64,000 nt of DNA from Limnohabitans sp. (GTDB lineage: Bacteria; Pseudomonadota; Gammaproteobacteria; Burkholderiales; Burkholderiaceae_C), in the NCBI GenBank assembly GCA_030158125.1, contig JAOATL010000013.1:175682-239681 (forward strand). Reading direction: 5' to 3'. Numbering within the stretch: position 1 is the stretch's first letter; each line of letters begins with the position of its first letter. A program made the position numbers and the translations under genes. Below, piece after piece: positions 1 to 7,758 of this stretch. A model generated the notes under the pieces. That model worked only from the letters and a program-made list of their open reading frames with translations. It had not been told where the DNA came from and did no database searches.

Positions 1-32
1 CAAGACTTGATCGATTTGAAAGCAAGCCGTGA
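1..32 (+). CDS. 3' end of an upstream gene, probably AbiEi-type antitoxin (partial)
   Basis: The last ten codons of a frame entering from the left edge read R-L-D-R-F-E-S-K-P-stop, with the TGA at 30-32. This stop overlaps the GTG start of the next gene (GTGA overlap), so the two genes are translationally coupled. In AbiE systems the antitoxin/regulator AbiEi is normally encoded immediately upstream of AbiEii, often with a short overlap. Identity is inferred only from that position, because too few residues are visible to recognise a family. Confidence 0.4.
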   Translation, partial: RLDRFESKP

Positions 33-883
33 ATCTGTTTGATCAATTGGTCAATGTCGCAATGCAACAGCAACCATCGATGATGACTTTGCGACCCGTG
101 GTGGAAAAAGAGCTTTTGCATCATGACATTCTGCGAGTGCTCAGCCAAGAAGGATTACTGCATCAACTGACATTCATGGGCGGAACTTGCCTACGAGCTT
201 GTTATGGCGCTAGTCGTTTGAGTGAAGATTTAGATTTCACAGGTGGACATCGTTTTACGCGTGATCAATTGTCAACCATGGGCCAGTTGATAAGTACTAG
301 CCTTCAGGCCAAATATGGTTTGGCAGTTGAAGTATCAGAGCCAATCAAAGAACAAGGCAATGTCGACACTTGGAAAATAAAAGTCCAAACTCGACCTGGG
401 CAAAGAGACTTACCTGCTCAGCGAATCAACATTGATGTGTGTGCTATTGCCAGTTACCAAGTTCGTCCTATGGTTCTACTCAACGCCTATGGTGTTGATA
501 TGGGAACCAGTGGTCTAATTTTGAGAGTGCAATCTAGGGAAGAAATTTTTGCTGACAAGCTGCTGGCTTTCGCATTAAGGCCCAATAGGCTAAAGCACCG
601 AGACATTTGGGACATTGCTTGGCTAACGCAACAAAAAGTGTCGCCAGCAATTGAATTGATAGCTCAAAAACTCATTGACCATCGCATATCTCAAAATGCC
701 TTTTTAAAAGCATTTTCGGAGCGCGCAGCCTCATTAAAAAATGAACCCCAAATGGAAATTGATTTCCAAAAAGAGATGAGACGCTTTCTGCCAAACGATA
801 TAGTCAAAGAAAATATCAACTCTCCTCTTTACTGGCCGTACCTTTGTAACTTGATGAGCGATTTCGAATCACTCATTTCATAG
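29..883 (+). CDS. AbiEii-type nucleotidyltransferase toxin
   Basis: This 284-residue protein belongs to the AbiEii/DUF1814 nucleotidyltransferase family, the toxin half of type IV toxin-antitoxin and phage-abortive-infection systems. Characterised members are reported to transfer nucleotides to target RNA and arrest growth. Residues 51-70 carry the family signature, GGT followed by R, then S-E-D-L-D-F, whose acidic residues bind metal. A second conserved stretch near residue 170 has the EEIFADK and RD elements expected of the family. The GTG start is chosen because it overlaps the upstream stop codon. Codons are AT-richer than in the next genes, which suggests acquisition by transfer. The missing antitoxin lies outside the window. 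Confidence 0.85.
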   Translation: MNLFDQLVNVAMQQQPSMMTLRPVVEKELLHHDILRVLSQEGLLHQLTFMGGTCLRACYGASRLSEDLDFTGGHRFTRDQLSTMGQLISTSLQAKYGLAVEVSEPIKEQGNVDTWKIKVQTRPGQRDLPAQRINIDVCAIASYQVRPMVLLNAYGVDMGTSGLILRVQSREEIFADKLLAFALRPNRLKHRDIWDIAWLTQQKVSPAIELIAQKLIDHRISQNAFLKAFSERAASLKNEPQMEIDFQKEMRRFLPNDIVKENINSPLYWPYLCNLMSDFESLIS

Positions 884-894
884 AAAAATAATTC

Positions 895-3087
895 ATGGAA
901 ATCAAAGTCAACTTTCTCGACAAACTTCGCTTAGAAGCCAAGTTTGACGACTTTACAGTTATTGCAGACCAGCCCATTCGCTACAAGGGTGATGGCTCAG
1001 CACCAGGCCCGTTCGACTACTTTCTGGCTTCTTCTGCGTTGTGCGCTGCCTATTTTGTGAAGCTGTATTGCGACACGCGCAACATCTCGACCGAGCACAT
1101 TCGCCTGTCGCAGAACAACATTGTTGACCCCGAAAACCGCTATGCGCAAATTTTTAAAATTCAGGTGCAGCTGCCACCTGACATTTCGGAAGTGGACCGA
1201 CGCGGCATCCTGAATTCCATTGAGCGCTGCACCGTTAAAAAAGTGGTGCAAGAAGGACCCGAATTTGTCATTGAAGAAGTGGCAAACTTGGACGAGGACG
1301 CACAAGCCTTGCTGAGCCTCAAGCCAGATGCCCAAAGCAGCACGTTCATTTTGGGTAAAGACTTACCCTTGGAACAAACCATTGCCAACATGTCGGGCGT
1401 CTTGGCCGACCTCGGCATCAAGATTGAAATTGCCTCGTGGCGCAACATCATTCCCAATGTGTGGTCTCTGCACATTCGCGACGCGCACTCACCCATGTGC
1501 TTTACCAATGGCAAAGGTGCCACCAAAGAAAGCGCGCTAGCTTCTGCCTTGGGTGAATACATTGAGCGTTTGAACAACAATCACTTTTATGCGGGCGCGT
1601 ATTGGGGCGAAGACTTGGCCAATGCCGAGTTTGTGCACTACCCCAATGAGAAGTGGTTCAAACCTGGCAAAAAGGATGCGCTGCCCAAAGAAATACTGGA
1701 CCCGTACTGCCTGAGTATTTACAACCCCGATGGCGAGCTCAAAGGCTCGCACTTGATCGACACCAATTCGGGGAATGTGACGCGCGGTATTTGTTCGCTG
1801 CCCTTTGTGAGGCAATCCGACCAGCAGGTGGTGTACTTCCCGTCCAACTTGGTGGAAAACTTATTCGTCAGCAACGGCATGAGCGCTGGCAACACGCTGG
1901 CCGAAGCGCAAGTGCAGTGCTTGTCCGAAATTTTTGAGCGCGCTGTTAAAAAAGAAATTCTGGAAGGCGAAATTTGCTTGCCCGATGTACCGCCTGAAGT
2001 CTTGGCCAAATATCCCAGCATCATGGCTGGCATTCAAGGCCTTGAAGCCCAAGGCTTTCCCGTGTTGGTGAAAGATGCCTCACTGGGCGGTGTGTATCCC
2101 GTGATGTGTGTCACCTTGATGAACCCTCGCACCGGCGGTGTGTTTGCTTCCTTTGGTGCACACCCCAGCTTGGAAGTAGCGCTTGAGCGCAGCCTCACAG
2201 AGCTCCTGCAAGGCCGCAGCTTTGAGGGCTTGAACGATTTGCCAGCGCCCACCTTTGAGAGCAATGCTGTGACCGAGCCCTACAACTTTGTAGAGCACTT
2301 CATCGACTCCAGCGGCATTGTGTCGTGGCGCTTCTTCAGCGCCACGCCCGATTACGAATTTGTGGAATGGAACTTTGCAGGTCAAGGCAGCACGGCCAAC
2401 GCCGACGAAGCCGCCAGCTTGTTTGGCATTCTGCAAAGCATGGGCAAAGAGGTTTACACCACGGTGCACGATCAACTGGGTGCCATGGCTTGCCGAATTT
2501 TGGTGCCAGGCTATTCAGAGATTTATCCGGTTGAAGATTTGATTTGGGACAACACCAACAAAGCCTTGCTTTTCCGTGAAGACATTCTGAACTTGCATCG
2601 CTTAGACGACCCAAGTTTGGTGGCCTTGCTAGATCGTTTGGACAACAACGAGTTGGACGAATACGCCGACATCGCCACCCTCATTGGCATTGAATTTGAT
2701 GAGAACACGGCGTGGGGACAGCTGACAGTTCTAGAGCTCAAACTGCTGATTCATCTGGCGTTAAAACAACTAGAGGCCGCACAAGACTTGGTTGGTGCCT
2801 TCTTGCAATACAACGACAACACCGTTGAACGTAAACTGTTTTACCAAGCCTTGAATGTGGTGCTTGAAGTTGCCCTGGATGAAGACCTCGACATCGCAGA
2901 CTACGAGCACAACTTTCGGCGCATGTTTGGCAACGCACGCATGGATGCTGTCCTAGGCTCGGTCAATGGCAGCGTGCGCTTCTTTGGTTTAACGCCCACC
3001 AGCATGAAGCTGGAAGGTCTGGACAGGCACCATCGCTTGATCGACAGTTTCAAAAAGCTGCATGCAGCGCGAGCTGCCAAAACTTGA
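895..3087 (+). CDS. OsmC-YcaO domain fusion protein
   Basis: The protein has 730 residues. Residues 1-135 form an OsmC/Ohr-like domain with both expected cysteines (Cys50 in the ALC motif, Cys112 in ERC). A YcaO ATP-grasp-like cyclodehydratase domain follows, at about 195-560. Its nucleotide-binding helices are visible as the SALGEYIERL segment (near 216-226) and the SEIFERA segment (near 344-350). The C-terminal about 140 residues are helical and TPR-like, as in E. coli YcaO. YcaO enzymes activate amide carbonyls with ATP. The E. coli protein is linked genetically to RimO-dependent methylthiolation of ribosomal protein S12. No precursor peptide or RiPP maturation partner is visible nearby, so a housekeeping role is more likely than natural-product synthesis. 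The C-terminal PxPxP motif of azoline-forming YcaOs is absent. Confidence 0.85.
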   Translation: MEIKVNFLDKLRLEAKFDDFTVIADQPIRYKGDGSAPGPFDYFLASSALCAAYFVKLYCDTRNISTEHIRLSQNNIVDPENRYAQIFKIQVQLPPDISEVDRRGILNSIERCTVKKVVQEGPEFVIEEVANLDEDAQALLSLKPDAQSSTFILGKDLPLEQTIANMSGVLADLGIKIEIASWRNIIPNVWSLHIRDAHSPMCFTNGKGATKESALASALGEYIERLNNNHFYAGAYWGEDLANAEFVHYPNEKWFKPGKKDALPKEILDPYCLSIYNPDGELKGSHLIDTNSGNVTRGICSLPFVRQSDQQVVYFPSNLVENLFVSNGMSAGNTLAEAQVQCLSEIFERAVKKEILEGEICLPDVPPEVLAKYPSIMAGIQGLEAQGFPVLVKDASLGGVYPVMCVTLMNPRTGGVFASFGAHPSLEVALERSLTELLQGRSFEGLNDLPAPTFESNAVTEPYNFVEHFIDSSGIVSWRFFSATPDYEFVEWNFAGQGSTANADEAASLFGILQSMGKEVYTTVHDQLGAMACRILVPGYSEIYPVEDLIWDNTNKALLFREDILNLHRLDDPSLVALLDRLDNNELDEYADIATLIGIEFDENTAWGQLTVLELKLLIHLALKQLEAAQDLVGAFLQYNDNTVERKLFYQALNVVLEVALDEDLDIADYEHNFRRMFGNARMDAVLGSVNGSVRFFGLTPTSMKLEGLDRHHRLIDSFKKLHAARAAKT

Positions 3088-3150
3088 GTTTTCAGTGTTG
3101 CCAGCAAGGTGACGCTGGTACTTCAGTAGGTTGTTTTTGAAGTGCCAAGT

Positions 3151-3648
3151 TCAATGGCTATGGCGCGGCGATAGCATGCGCTTTGAAATTTGCTGGGCCA
3201 ACAAAGGCCTCAAATTGGCGTGGACATATCGGCCGAAAAATGTGGATTGGTGGCCCTGTCGCAGTTGAATCAGGGTGTTCTTGTGAAGCTCGCGGTCGAC
3301 GCGTGTCATGGACCGGACCAATTGAACTTGCTGAGTGGTCATGCCGAATTTGCTTTCAATTTTCACAAAGCCATCCGATACCAGCAGTTTCTCGTAATCA
3401 TTGGCATGAATGGCGTTGTACAAGAAGGCGATCAGCAGTGCTGCCACTTCTAGGATGGAGAAGGGCAAAATGAAAGATGCACCCACCCAATAAAACGCTG
3501 TGCCAATGAACAAGGTGACGCATGCCAAACCAGCCAACAGCAGGGCCAATTGTGAGGGACCGATGGACACATTGCGTTTCAAATGCCAGCACCAACAGCC
3601 ATCATCGTAGTGGCCTTCAAGGTTGGAAAAGACGGAGCTGGGTTGCAT
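3151..3648 (-). CDS. DUF2244 family membrane protein
   Basis: About 165 residues. The segment W-H-L-K-R-N-V-S followed by two hydrophobic helices and then a cytoplasmic part rich in basic residues matches DUF2244 integral membrane proteins of proteobacteria, whose function is unknown. In many Burkholderiales a DUF2244 gene sits near cytochrome oxidase genes, but here it stands alone, convergent with the OsmC-YcaO gene. I chose the ATG at 3648 because it gives the usual family length. An upstream start at 3762 would add 38 residues with no family character. Confidence 0.7.
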   Translation of the reverse strand: MQPSSVFSNLEGHYDDGCWCWHLKRNVSIGPSQLALLLAGLACVTLFIGTAFYWVGASFILPFSILEVAALLIAFLYNAIHANDYEKLLVSDGFVKIESKFGMTTQQVQLVRSMTRVDRELHKNTLIQLRQGHQSTFFGRYVHANLRPLLAQQISKRMLSPRHSH

Positions 3649-3833
3649 ACAAAAGTGGCTATTTGATGGGTCATTATCAGAAATGGCGGATAGCACAGAC
3701 GGCAGTAAGGTATTTCTCTGCCTAAGACAATAGGTCGATACAACCATGACTTGCATTCCCAAAATGTCCAGCCTCTCTAACTGAATCGTCAGCTCGCTAT
3801 TGATTCATCACGCCAAGAAAAATATCCATTTAT

Positions 3834-4310
3834 GTGTTGCTGCTGGTCGTCTTGGGTGTCTTTCTCAATCACTTTTCAGTCAGTCGCAAAGAAAATGGTT
3901 GGCTTTTGGTCGTCGATGGACGAGAAGTGGATGCACTGGGCATGGCTCATGAAAAGTGGGGCAAGCTCACTCGAAGTTGTGAGCGGGTGACGCAATTGGC
4001 GACAACATCACAACAGCATTCAGACATTCAAAAGCTCATTCAAACCTATAGCCCGCCCCATTCTGAGTCTGCAAATATCGTTCGTCTTTTGACGATGCGC
4101 AACTGGTTTTTGGTGGCGGTTGAATTCAAAGAACTGTTGCCTGCCGTCGTTCTAATCGATCAAAGCAATGGGCCAGCACGCATCATTCCGAACGCCATCT
4201 GGAGTGGGGAGACGCACCCTTGGTTGGCTGGGCCAGTCATTCGGCGCTACCTTGCAAGCAAGGCACCCCAAGCGCCAATTGAATTGTTGGAATGCTTCGA
4301 CCCCCCCTAA
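3834..4310 (+). CDS. Hypothetical protein with N-terminal membrane anchor
   Basis: A 158-residue frame that starts at a GTG. The first dozen residues are strongly hydrophobic (LLLVVLGVF), consistent with a single membrane anchor or uncleaved signal, and the rest is soluble. No ATG lies upstream before an in-frame TGA at 3801, so the start is uncertain and a rarer initiation codon is possible. I do not recognise a family. It lies upstream of the SDR operon on the same strand, but about 100 bp separate them. Confidence 0.45.
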   Translation: MLLLVVLGVFLNHFSVSRKENGWLLVVDGREVDALGMAHEKWGKLTRSCERVTQLATTSQQHSDIQKLIQTYSPPHSESANIVRLLTMRNWFLVAVEFKELLPAVVLIDQSNGPARIIPNAIWSGETHPWLAGPVIRRYLASKAPQAPIELLECFDPP

Positions 4311-4408
4311 AATGTGTCCACCATTGATCTTGGAGGCAGTGCGATGCACGGCTTCGAAGAGTCACAGGTGGTGGGTGACGTTGCAAAAAACTTACAAAAG
4401 GATCGGTC

Positions 4409-5167
4409 ATGACTTCTTCCAAAGTGTGCCTTGTGATTGGAGCTGGAGACGCAACCGGCGGTGCTGTGGGCAAGCGCTTTGCGCGCCAAGGCTACACAGT
4501 CTGTGCCACGCGCAGAAGTTTGGAAAAGCTTCAGCCGCTGATTGCAGAGATTCAAAGCACGGGTGGCATTGCACATGGTTTTGCCTCTGATGCCAGGCAA
4601 GAGGAAGAAGTTGTTTCCTTGGTGGAACACATTGAATCGACCATTGGCCCCATTGAAGTTCTGGTCTTCAACATCGGTGCCAATTCGCCTATGAGTATCT
4701 TGACCGAAACCGCGCGCCGCTACACCAAGATGTGGGAAATGTGCTGCTTGGCTGGTTTCTTGGTGGGCCGTGAAGTGGCTAAGCGCATGGTGTTGCGTCC
4801 CAATGCAGAGGGTGCAAAGGGCACATCACACAAGGGCACCATCATCTTTACCGGCGCAACTGCTTCATTGCGCGGCAGCTCTCATTTCGCTGGATTCTCC
4901 GGTGGCAAGATGGCCTTGCGTTCCTTGGCGCAGTGCATGGCGCGCGAGTTGGGCCCCATGGGCGTGCATGTGGCCCACACCATCATTGATGGCGCCATCG
5001 ACACTGAGTTCATTCGAACCATGTTTCCTGAAAGGTACGCACTCAAGGACCAGGATGGTATTTTGAATCCTGACCACATTGCCGATGCCTATTGGATGTT
5101 GCACCAACAACCTCGAGATGCGTGGACGCACGAATTAGACCTGCGCCCCTACATGGAAAAGTTCTGA
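4409..5167 (+). CDS. SDR-family protein with altered catalytic residues
   Basis: This 252-residue protein has a Rossmann fold of the short-chain dehydrogenase/reductase type. The glycine-rich loop (GAGDATGGAVG, residues 11-21) departs from the TGxxxGxG consensus. The NxG element near 88-90 is present as NIG. At the active site the usual YxxxK appears as F163-S-G-G-K167. The position expected for the catalytic serine, 13 residues earlier, is alanine 150 within FTGATAS. The lysine is kept but serine and tyrosine are not, so canonical alcohol/ketone chemistry is doubtful. It is the first gene of a tight three-gene operon with a DsbA-family isomerase-like protein and a thioesterase-like protein, which suggests a degradative or detoxifying pathway. 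Confidence 0.8.
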   Translation: MTSSKVCLVIGAGDATGGAVGKRFARQGYTVCATRRSLEKLQPLIAEIQSTGGIAHGFASDARQEEEVVSLVEHIESTIGPIEVLVFNIGANSPMSILTETARRYTKMWEMCCLAGFLVGREVAKRMVLRPNAEGAKGTSHKGTIIFTGATASLRGSSHFAGFSGGKMALRSLAQCMARELGPMGVHVAHTIIDGAIDTEFIRTMFPERYALKDQDGILNPDHIADAYWMLHQQPRDAWTHELDLRPYMEKF

Positions 5168-5195
5168 AAACAAAGAATATAAAACGGAGACAACA

Positions 5196-5792
5196 ATGAC
5201 ACAGCATTTCGACTTTTATTTTGACTTTGGCAGCTTGGCTTCCTACTTGGCCCACACCCAACTGCCAAGGATCACAGCGGAAACAGGCGCACAAGCCGTG
5301 ATGTACCCCATGCTGCTGGGGGGTGTGTTTCAAGCCACGGGCAATGCGTCTCCCATGGCCGTGCCTGCTAAAGGTCGTTATGTGTTCATCGACATGAAAC
5401 GCTTTGCGGATGCATACGGTGTGCCCTTAGTCATGAACCATCATTTCCCCATCATCACGACCACCCTGATGCGTGGCGCTACGGCATTGCAAATGCAAAG
5501 TGCGGAAGCATTTCAGCGCTATATGGATTGCATTTACCGCGGCATTTGGGTGGAAGGACTCAACCTGAATGAACCCGCTGTGGTGGGCGATGTCTTAAGC
5601 CGCGCTGGGTTTGATCCTGAGTCTGTGCTGGCCATGGCCAATGAACAGGCCACCAAAGACAAATTGAAAGAAGTCACCCTGCGCGCCGTAGAGCGGGGTG
5701 TATTTGGCGCCCCGACCTTCTTCATTGGCAATGACATGTATTGGGGACAAGACCGCATTGAACAAGTCATCAAAGCATTGAAATCAAAATGA
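5196..5792 (+). CDS. 2-hydroxychromene-2-carboxylate isomerase-like (DsbA family)
   Basis: A 198-residue thioredoxin-fold protein of the HCCA isomerase / kappa-class GST type. The N-terminus FYFDFGS with Ser13 followed by ASYLA matches the family glutathione-binding and catalytic serine region. GAPTFFIGN near residue 175 is the cis-proline loop, and the terminal segment WGQDRIEQV is also typical. Family members use glutathione to isomerise chromene carboxylates in naphthalene breakdown, but many homologues have unknown substrates. It follows the SDR gene by 28 bp and overlaps the next gene by 4 bp (ATGA). No ring-hydroxylating dioxygenase is nearby, so naphthalene degradation is not supported. 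Confidence 0.85.
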   Translation: MTQHFDFYFDFGSLASYLAHTQLPRITAETGAQAVMYPMLLGGVFQATGNASPMAVPAKGRYVFIDMKRFADAYGVPLVMNHHFPIITTTLMRGATALQMQSAEAFQRYMDCIYRGIWVEGLNLNEPAVVGDVLSRAGFDPESVLAMANEQATKDKLKEVTLRAVERGVFGAPTFFIGNDMYWGQDRIEQVIKALKSK

Positions 5793-6577
5793 CACCTTTT
5801 TCAGCCTTAATCGCCAGCCTTCAAAAAAATGCAGAAGGCCACAGCATCGTTTTGCCACCCGATTGGTTGCAAGGACGAACCACATACGGCGGACTGTCTG
5901 CGTCTTTGTGTTTAGAGGCAACGCAACGCAGCATTGAAAATTTGCCGCCTTTGCGCTCTGCACAGTTTTGCTTTGTTGGACCCGCATCGGGTAACTTGAA
6001 CCTGACAGCCCAAGTGCTGCGAACGGGTAAGTCCACCACCATGGTGTGTGCCGACATGGTGGGTGACAGTGGCATGGCCGTTCGCTCTACCTTGTGTTTT
6101 GGTACGGGCCGAGCTTCGTCACACAACTACCAAGCGCTGCCCATGCCCCAGGTGGCATCGCCTCATGATTGCGTCAGTTTCTTCGATTCCCCAGAAGCCC
6201 CCACATTTGCCAAACACTTTGAAGCCAAATTTGCAGGGGGCGCTATGCCCAGAACGCCCGATGCAAAACCTGAAATGACAATTTGGCTGCGTCATCGTGA
6301 TGTGGGTGACGAATCCAGCTTAGTGCGCTTGTTGGCGCTGGCCGATGCTTTGCCACCGCCATCGCTGGTGTTGTCCAAAGAAATGATGCCCTTCAGCACC
6401 ATGACTTGGTCGCTCGACATTTTGGACGACCGTCCGTTTTCTACCAACGGTTGGTGGTTGGCTCAAGCGAGGGCTGACACCTCTCAAAATGGCTATTCAT
6501 CCCATGAAATTGTCATTTGGAGTGCTGATGGCCAGCCCGTTGTGATGGCGCGCCAGAACGTGGCTATTTTTGGATAA
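5789..6577 (+). CDS. Thioesterase-family (double hotdog, TesB-like) protein
   Basis: A 262-residue protein resembling the acyl-CoA thioesterase II-like family, with two hotdog halves. The N-terminal half contains W-x-Q-G-R-T-T-Y-G-G-L (near 26-36) and the second half contains TMTWSLDIL. The start ATG overlaps the stop of the isomerase-like gene, so the two are translationally coupled. The likely role is hydrolysis of a CoA thioester made in the same pathway as the SDR and isomerase, but the substrate cannot be read from sequence. A strong terminator follows about 90 bp downstream. Confidence 0.75.
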   Translation: MTPFSALIASLQKNAEGHSIVLPPDWLQGRTTYGGLSASLCLEATQRSIENLPPLRSAQFCFVGPASGNLNLTAQVLRTGKSTTMVCADMVGDSGMAVRSTLCFGTGRASSHNYQALPMPQVASPHDCVSFFDSPEAPTFAKHFEAKFAGGAMPRTPDAKPEMTIWLRHRDVGDESSLVRLLALADALPPPSLVLSKEMMPFSTMTWSLDILDDRPFSTNGWWLAQARADTSQNGYSSHEIVIWSADGQPVVMARQNVAIFG

Positions 6578-6882
6578 ACCCCGAACAGGCTTGCTTTCAA
6601 CGGCAGCCTTTTCGGAGAGCAACTCAGACTCTTCGAATGAGCAGGTCAATCGGAAGCCAGAATGAAAAAAAGCCAAGCGGTGAAGCTTGGCTTTTTAGGA
6701 GGGATGTGGTGGTGCATTGTGGACCCTGGTTCAATTCCACACCAACAGCACTTGAATAGTGCTTGACCGGTAGTTGCGTATGCAGTGCATCACTTACAAA
6801 TTTCCGCCGCTACCTCTCGAATTAGCTGGCTTTTCTCTCGAATCTACGCGTCAATGGTCTTCCCAAAAAAGAGGAAAAACAC
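6578..6882. other. Intergenic stretch with terminator and short hairpin
   Basis: No convincing coding sequence. It holds the terminator at 6668-6695. A short palindrome follows at about 6719-6741 (arms GTGGA/TCCAC around a GGTTCAA-containing loop). It looks like a tRNA T-arm at first sight, but the expected 5-bp stem and acceptor do not pair. The strand then leads into a good Shine-Dalgarno (GAGG) before the frameshifted gene at 6883. Confidence 0.5.
6668..6695 (+). terminator. Rho-independent terminator after the SDR operon
   Basis: Perfect 9-bp stem AAGCCAAGC / GCTTGGCTT with loop GGTGAA, A-tract on the left and T-tract on the right, so it could work in both directions. It closes the three-gene operon ending at 6577. 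Confidence 0.8.
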
Positions 6883-7142
6883 ATGACAGATTCCGTGAAA
6901 CACCTAACTCAAAACGACCTAGCCAACAGATGGACAAATCAGTCCACACAATCGAACGTTACCGTTGCGATGGCACTGGTCCAGTTTATCTAAAAATTGG
7001 CGGCAAAGTAATGTACCGACTGATTGACATCGAAGCATTCGAATCCGAGCGCCGATTTCAACGCCCCGATGTACAAAAGCCAGTCCCACCAAAAGCTGTG
7101 TCCGGTTTTATGCTTCACGAAGCAATCGCCCGCCTTTCTTGA
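6883..7142 (+). pseudogene. Frameshifted small HTH (excisionase/MerR-like) DNA-binding protein
   Basis: An ATG at 6883 with a strong GAGG ribosome site begins the frame M-T-D-S-V-K-H-L-T-Q-N-D-L-A-N-R-W, the first half of a winged-helix domain typical of small phage and plasmid regulators. That frame then runs into nonsense and stops after 36 codons. The continuation, T-I-E-R-Y-R ... G-P-V-Y-L-K-I-G-G-K-V-M-Y-R ... A-F-E, lies in the neighbouring frame and runs to 7142. Adding one base near 6936-6940 (AAATCAG to AAATTCAG, for example) would join them into one protein of about 86 residues. No slippery heptamer is obvious, so a one-base deletion is more likely than programmed frameshifting. A 71-residue product starting at the ATG at 6930 is conceivable but would lack the first helices. 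Confidence 0.7.
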
Positions 7143-7160
7143 CCGGCCACAACACCGTTC

Positions 7161-7748
7161 TCAACTACGGGCAAATTCAATTAACCCATTAATTTGCCCT
7201 TTGTCTGCCTCACGCAAGGCCACCAAATAACGGTCACGAATTGCTCCAACAGGCGTGAGAGCTGCACTGGCACCACCCCAGGTCAATCTGGGTTGCCCAA
7301 GCCGTGTGATCAATAAATCTGCCATCAAACGAGAATGACGCCCGTTCCCGTTTGGGAAGGCGTGAATCAAGACAAGTTGGTGATGAAAACGCACTGCTAC
7401 CTCATCTTCTTTGAAGACATGGTTTTCGATCTGGTAGCGAGTGTTGTCCATCAAGTCACGCAATTTCACGGCGATTTGAGTCCAGTCCACCCCAATGTTT
7501 TTATTGGTCTGACGAAACTTCCCAGCCCACTGCCAAGTCTTGTCAAACATCTGGCGGTGCAAATCTCTCACAAAACCTTCATCCAACAGATCGCGTTTTT
7601 TCTGGCGAGCTGCCCAGCGATCTCCTAAAACGATGTTGGCCTGCTCCCAAGCGTTGAGGTCTGCCTGTGTTGTGATGTGCACAGGCACTAGACCTGCAGC
7701 CTCATCAGGATCAAGAGGGGTGGCCCCCGGTGCGTACTGAAATTCCAT
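7161..7748 (-). CDS. Fic-domain protein, 'mobile mystery protein B' type
   Basis: About 195 residues when started at MEFQYAP, 10 nt after the stop of the HTH gene and behind a GAGATAGGG ribosome site. The Fic active-site loop is at residues 129-140, H-A-F-P-N-G-N-G-R-H-S-R. The histidine, the glycine-rich anion-binding turn and the arginine are intact. The usual Asp/Glu that helps hold the metal is Asn133. The N-terminal stretch ATPLDPDEAAGL is typical of the family named mobile mystery protein B, which is found next to protein A on mobile elements. Fic proteins transfer AMP or other nucleotide parts to target proteins. With its HTH partner this may act as a toxin-antitoxin or regulatory pair, but the activity is not established. 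Confidence 0.85.
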   Translation of the reverse strand: MEFQYAPGATPLDPDEAAGLVPVHITTQADLNAWEQANIVLGDRWAARQKKRDLLDEGFVRDLHRQMFDKTWQWAGKFRQTNKNIGVDWTQIAVKLRDLMDNTRYQIENHVFKEDEVAVRFHHQLVLIHAFPNGNGRHSRLMADLLITRLGQPRLTWGGASAALTPVGAIRDRYLVALREADKGQINGLIEFARS

Positions 7749-7758
7749 TTGCCCTATC

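Noticed and set aside
895..3087. YcaO as part of a RiPP (azoline) cluster
   Set aside because: No precursor peptide, dehydrogenase or transporter is adjacent, and the C-terminus lacks the proline-rich end of azoline-forming YcaOs.
6713..6760. Possible tRNA or att remnant with a GGTTCAATTCC segment
   Set aside because: The would-be T-stem and acceptor do not pair, and no anticodon or D-arm is present.
6930..6945. Programmed -1 frameshift
   Set aside because: No X-XXY-YYZ slippery heptamer or following pseudoknot is visible.
6774..7142. Single 122-residue gene from 6774
   Set aside because: Its first half has no protein-like composition and lacks a ribosome site. The good start is at 6883 in another frame, so a frameshift is more likely.
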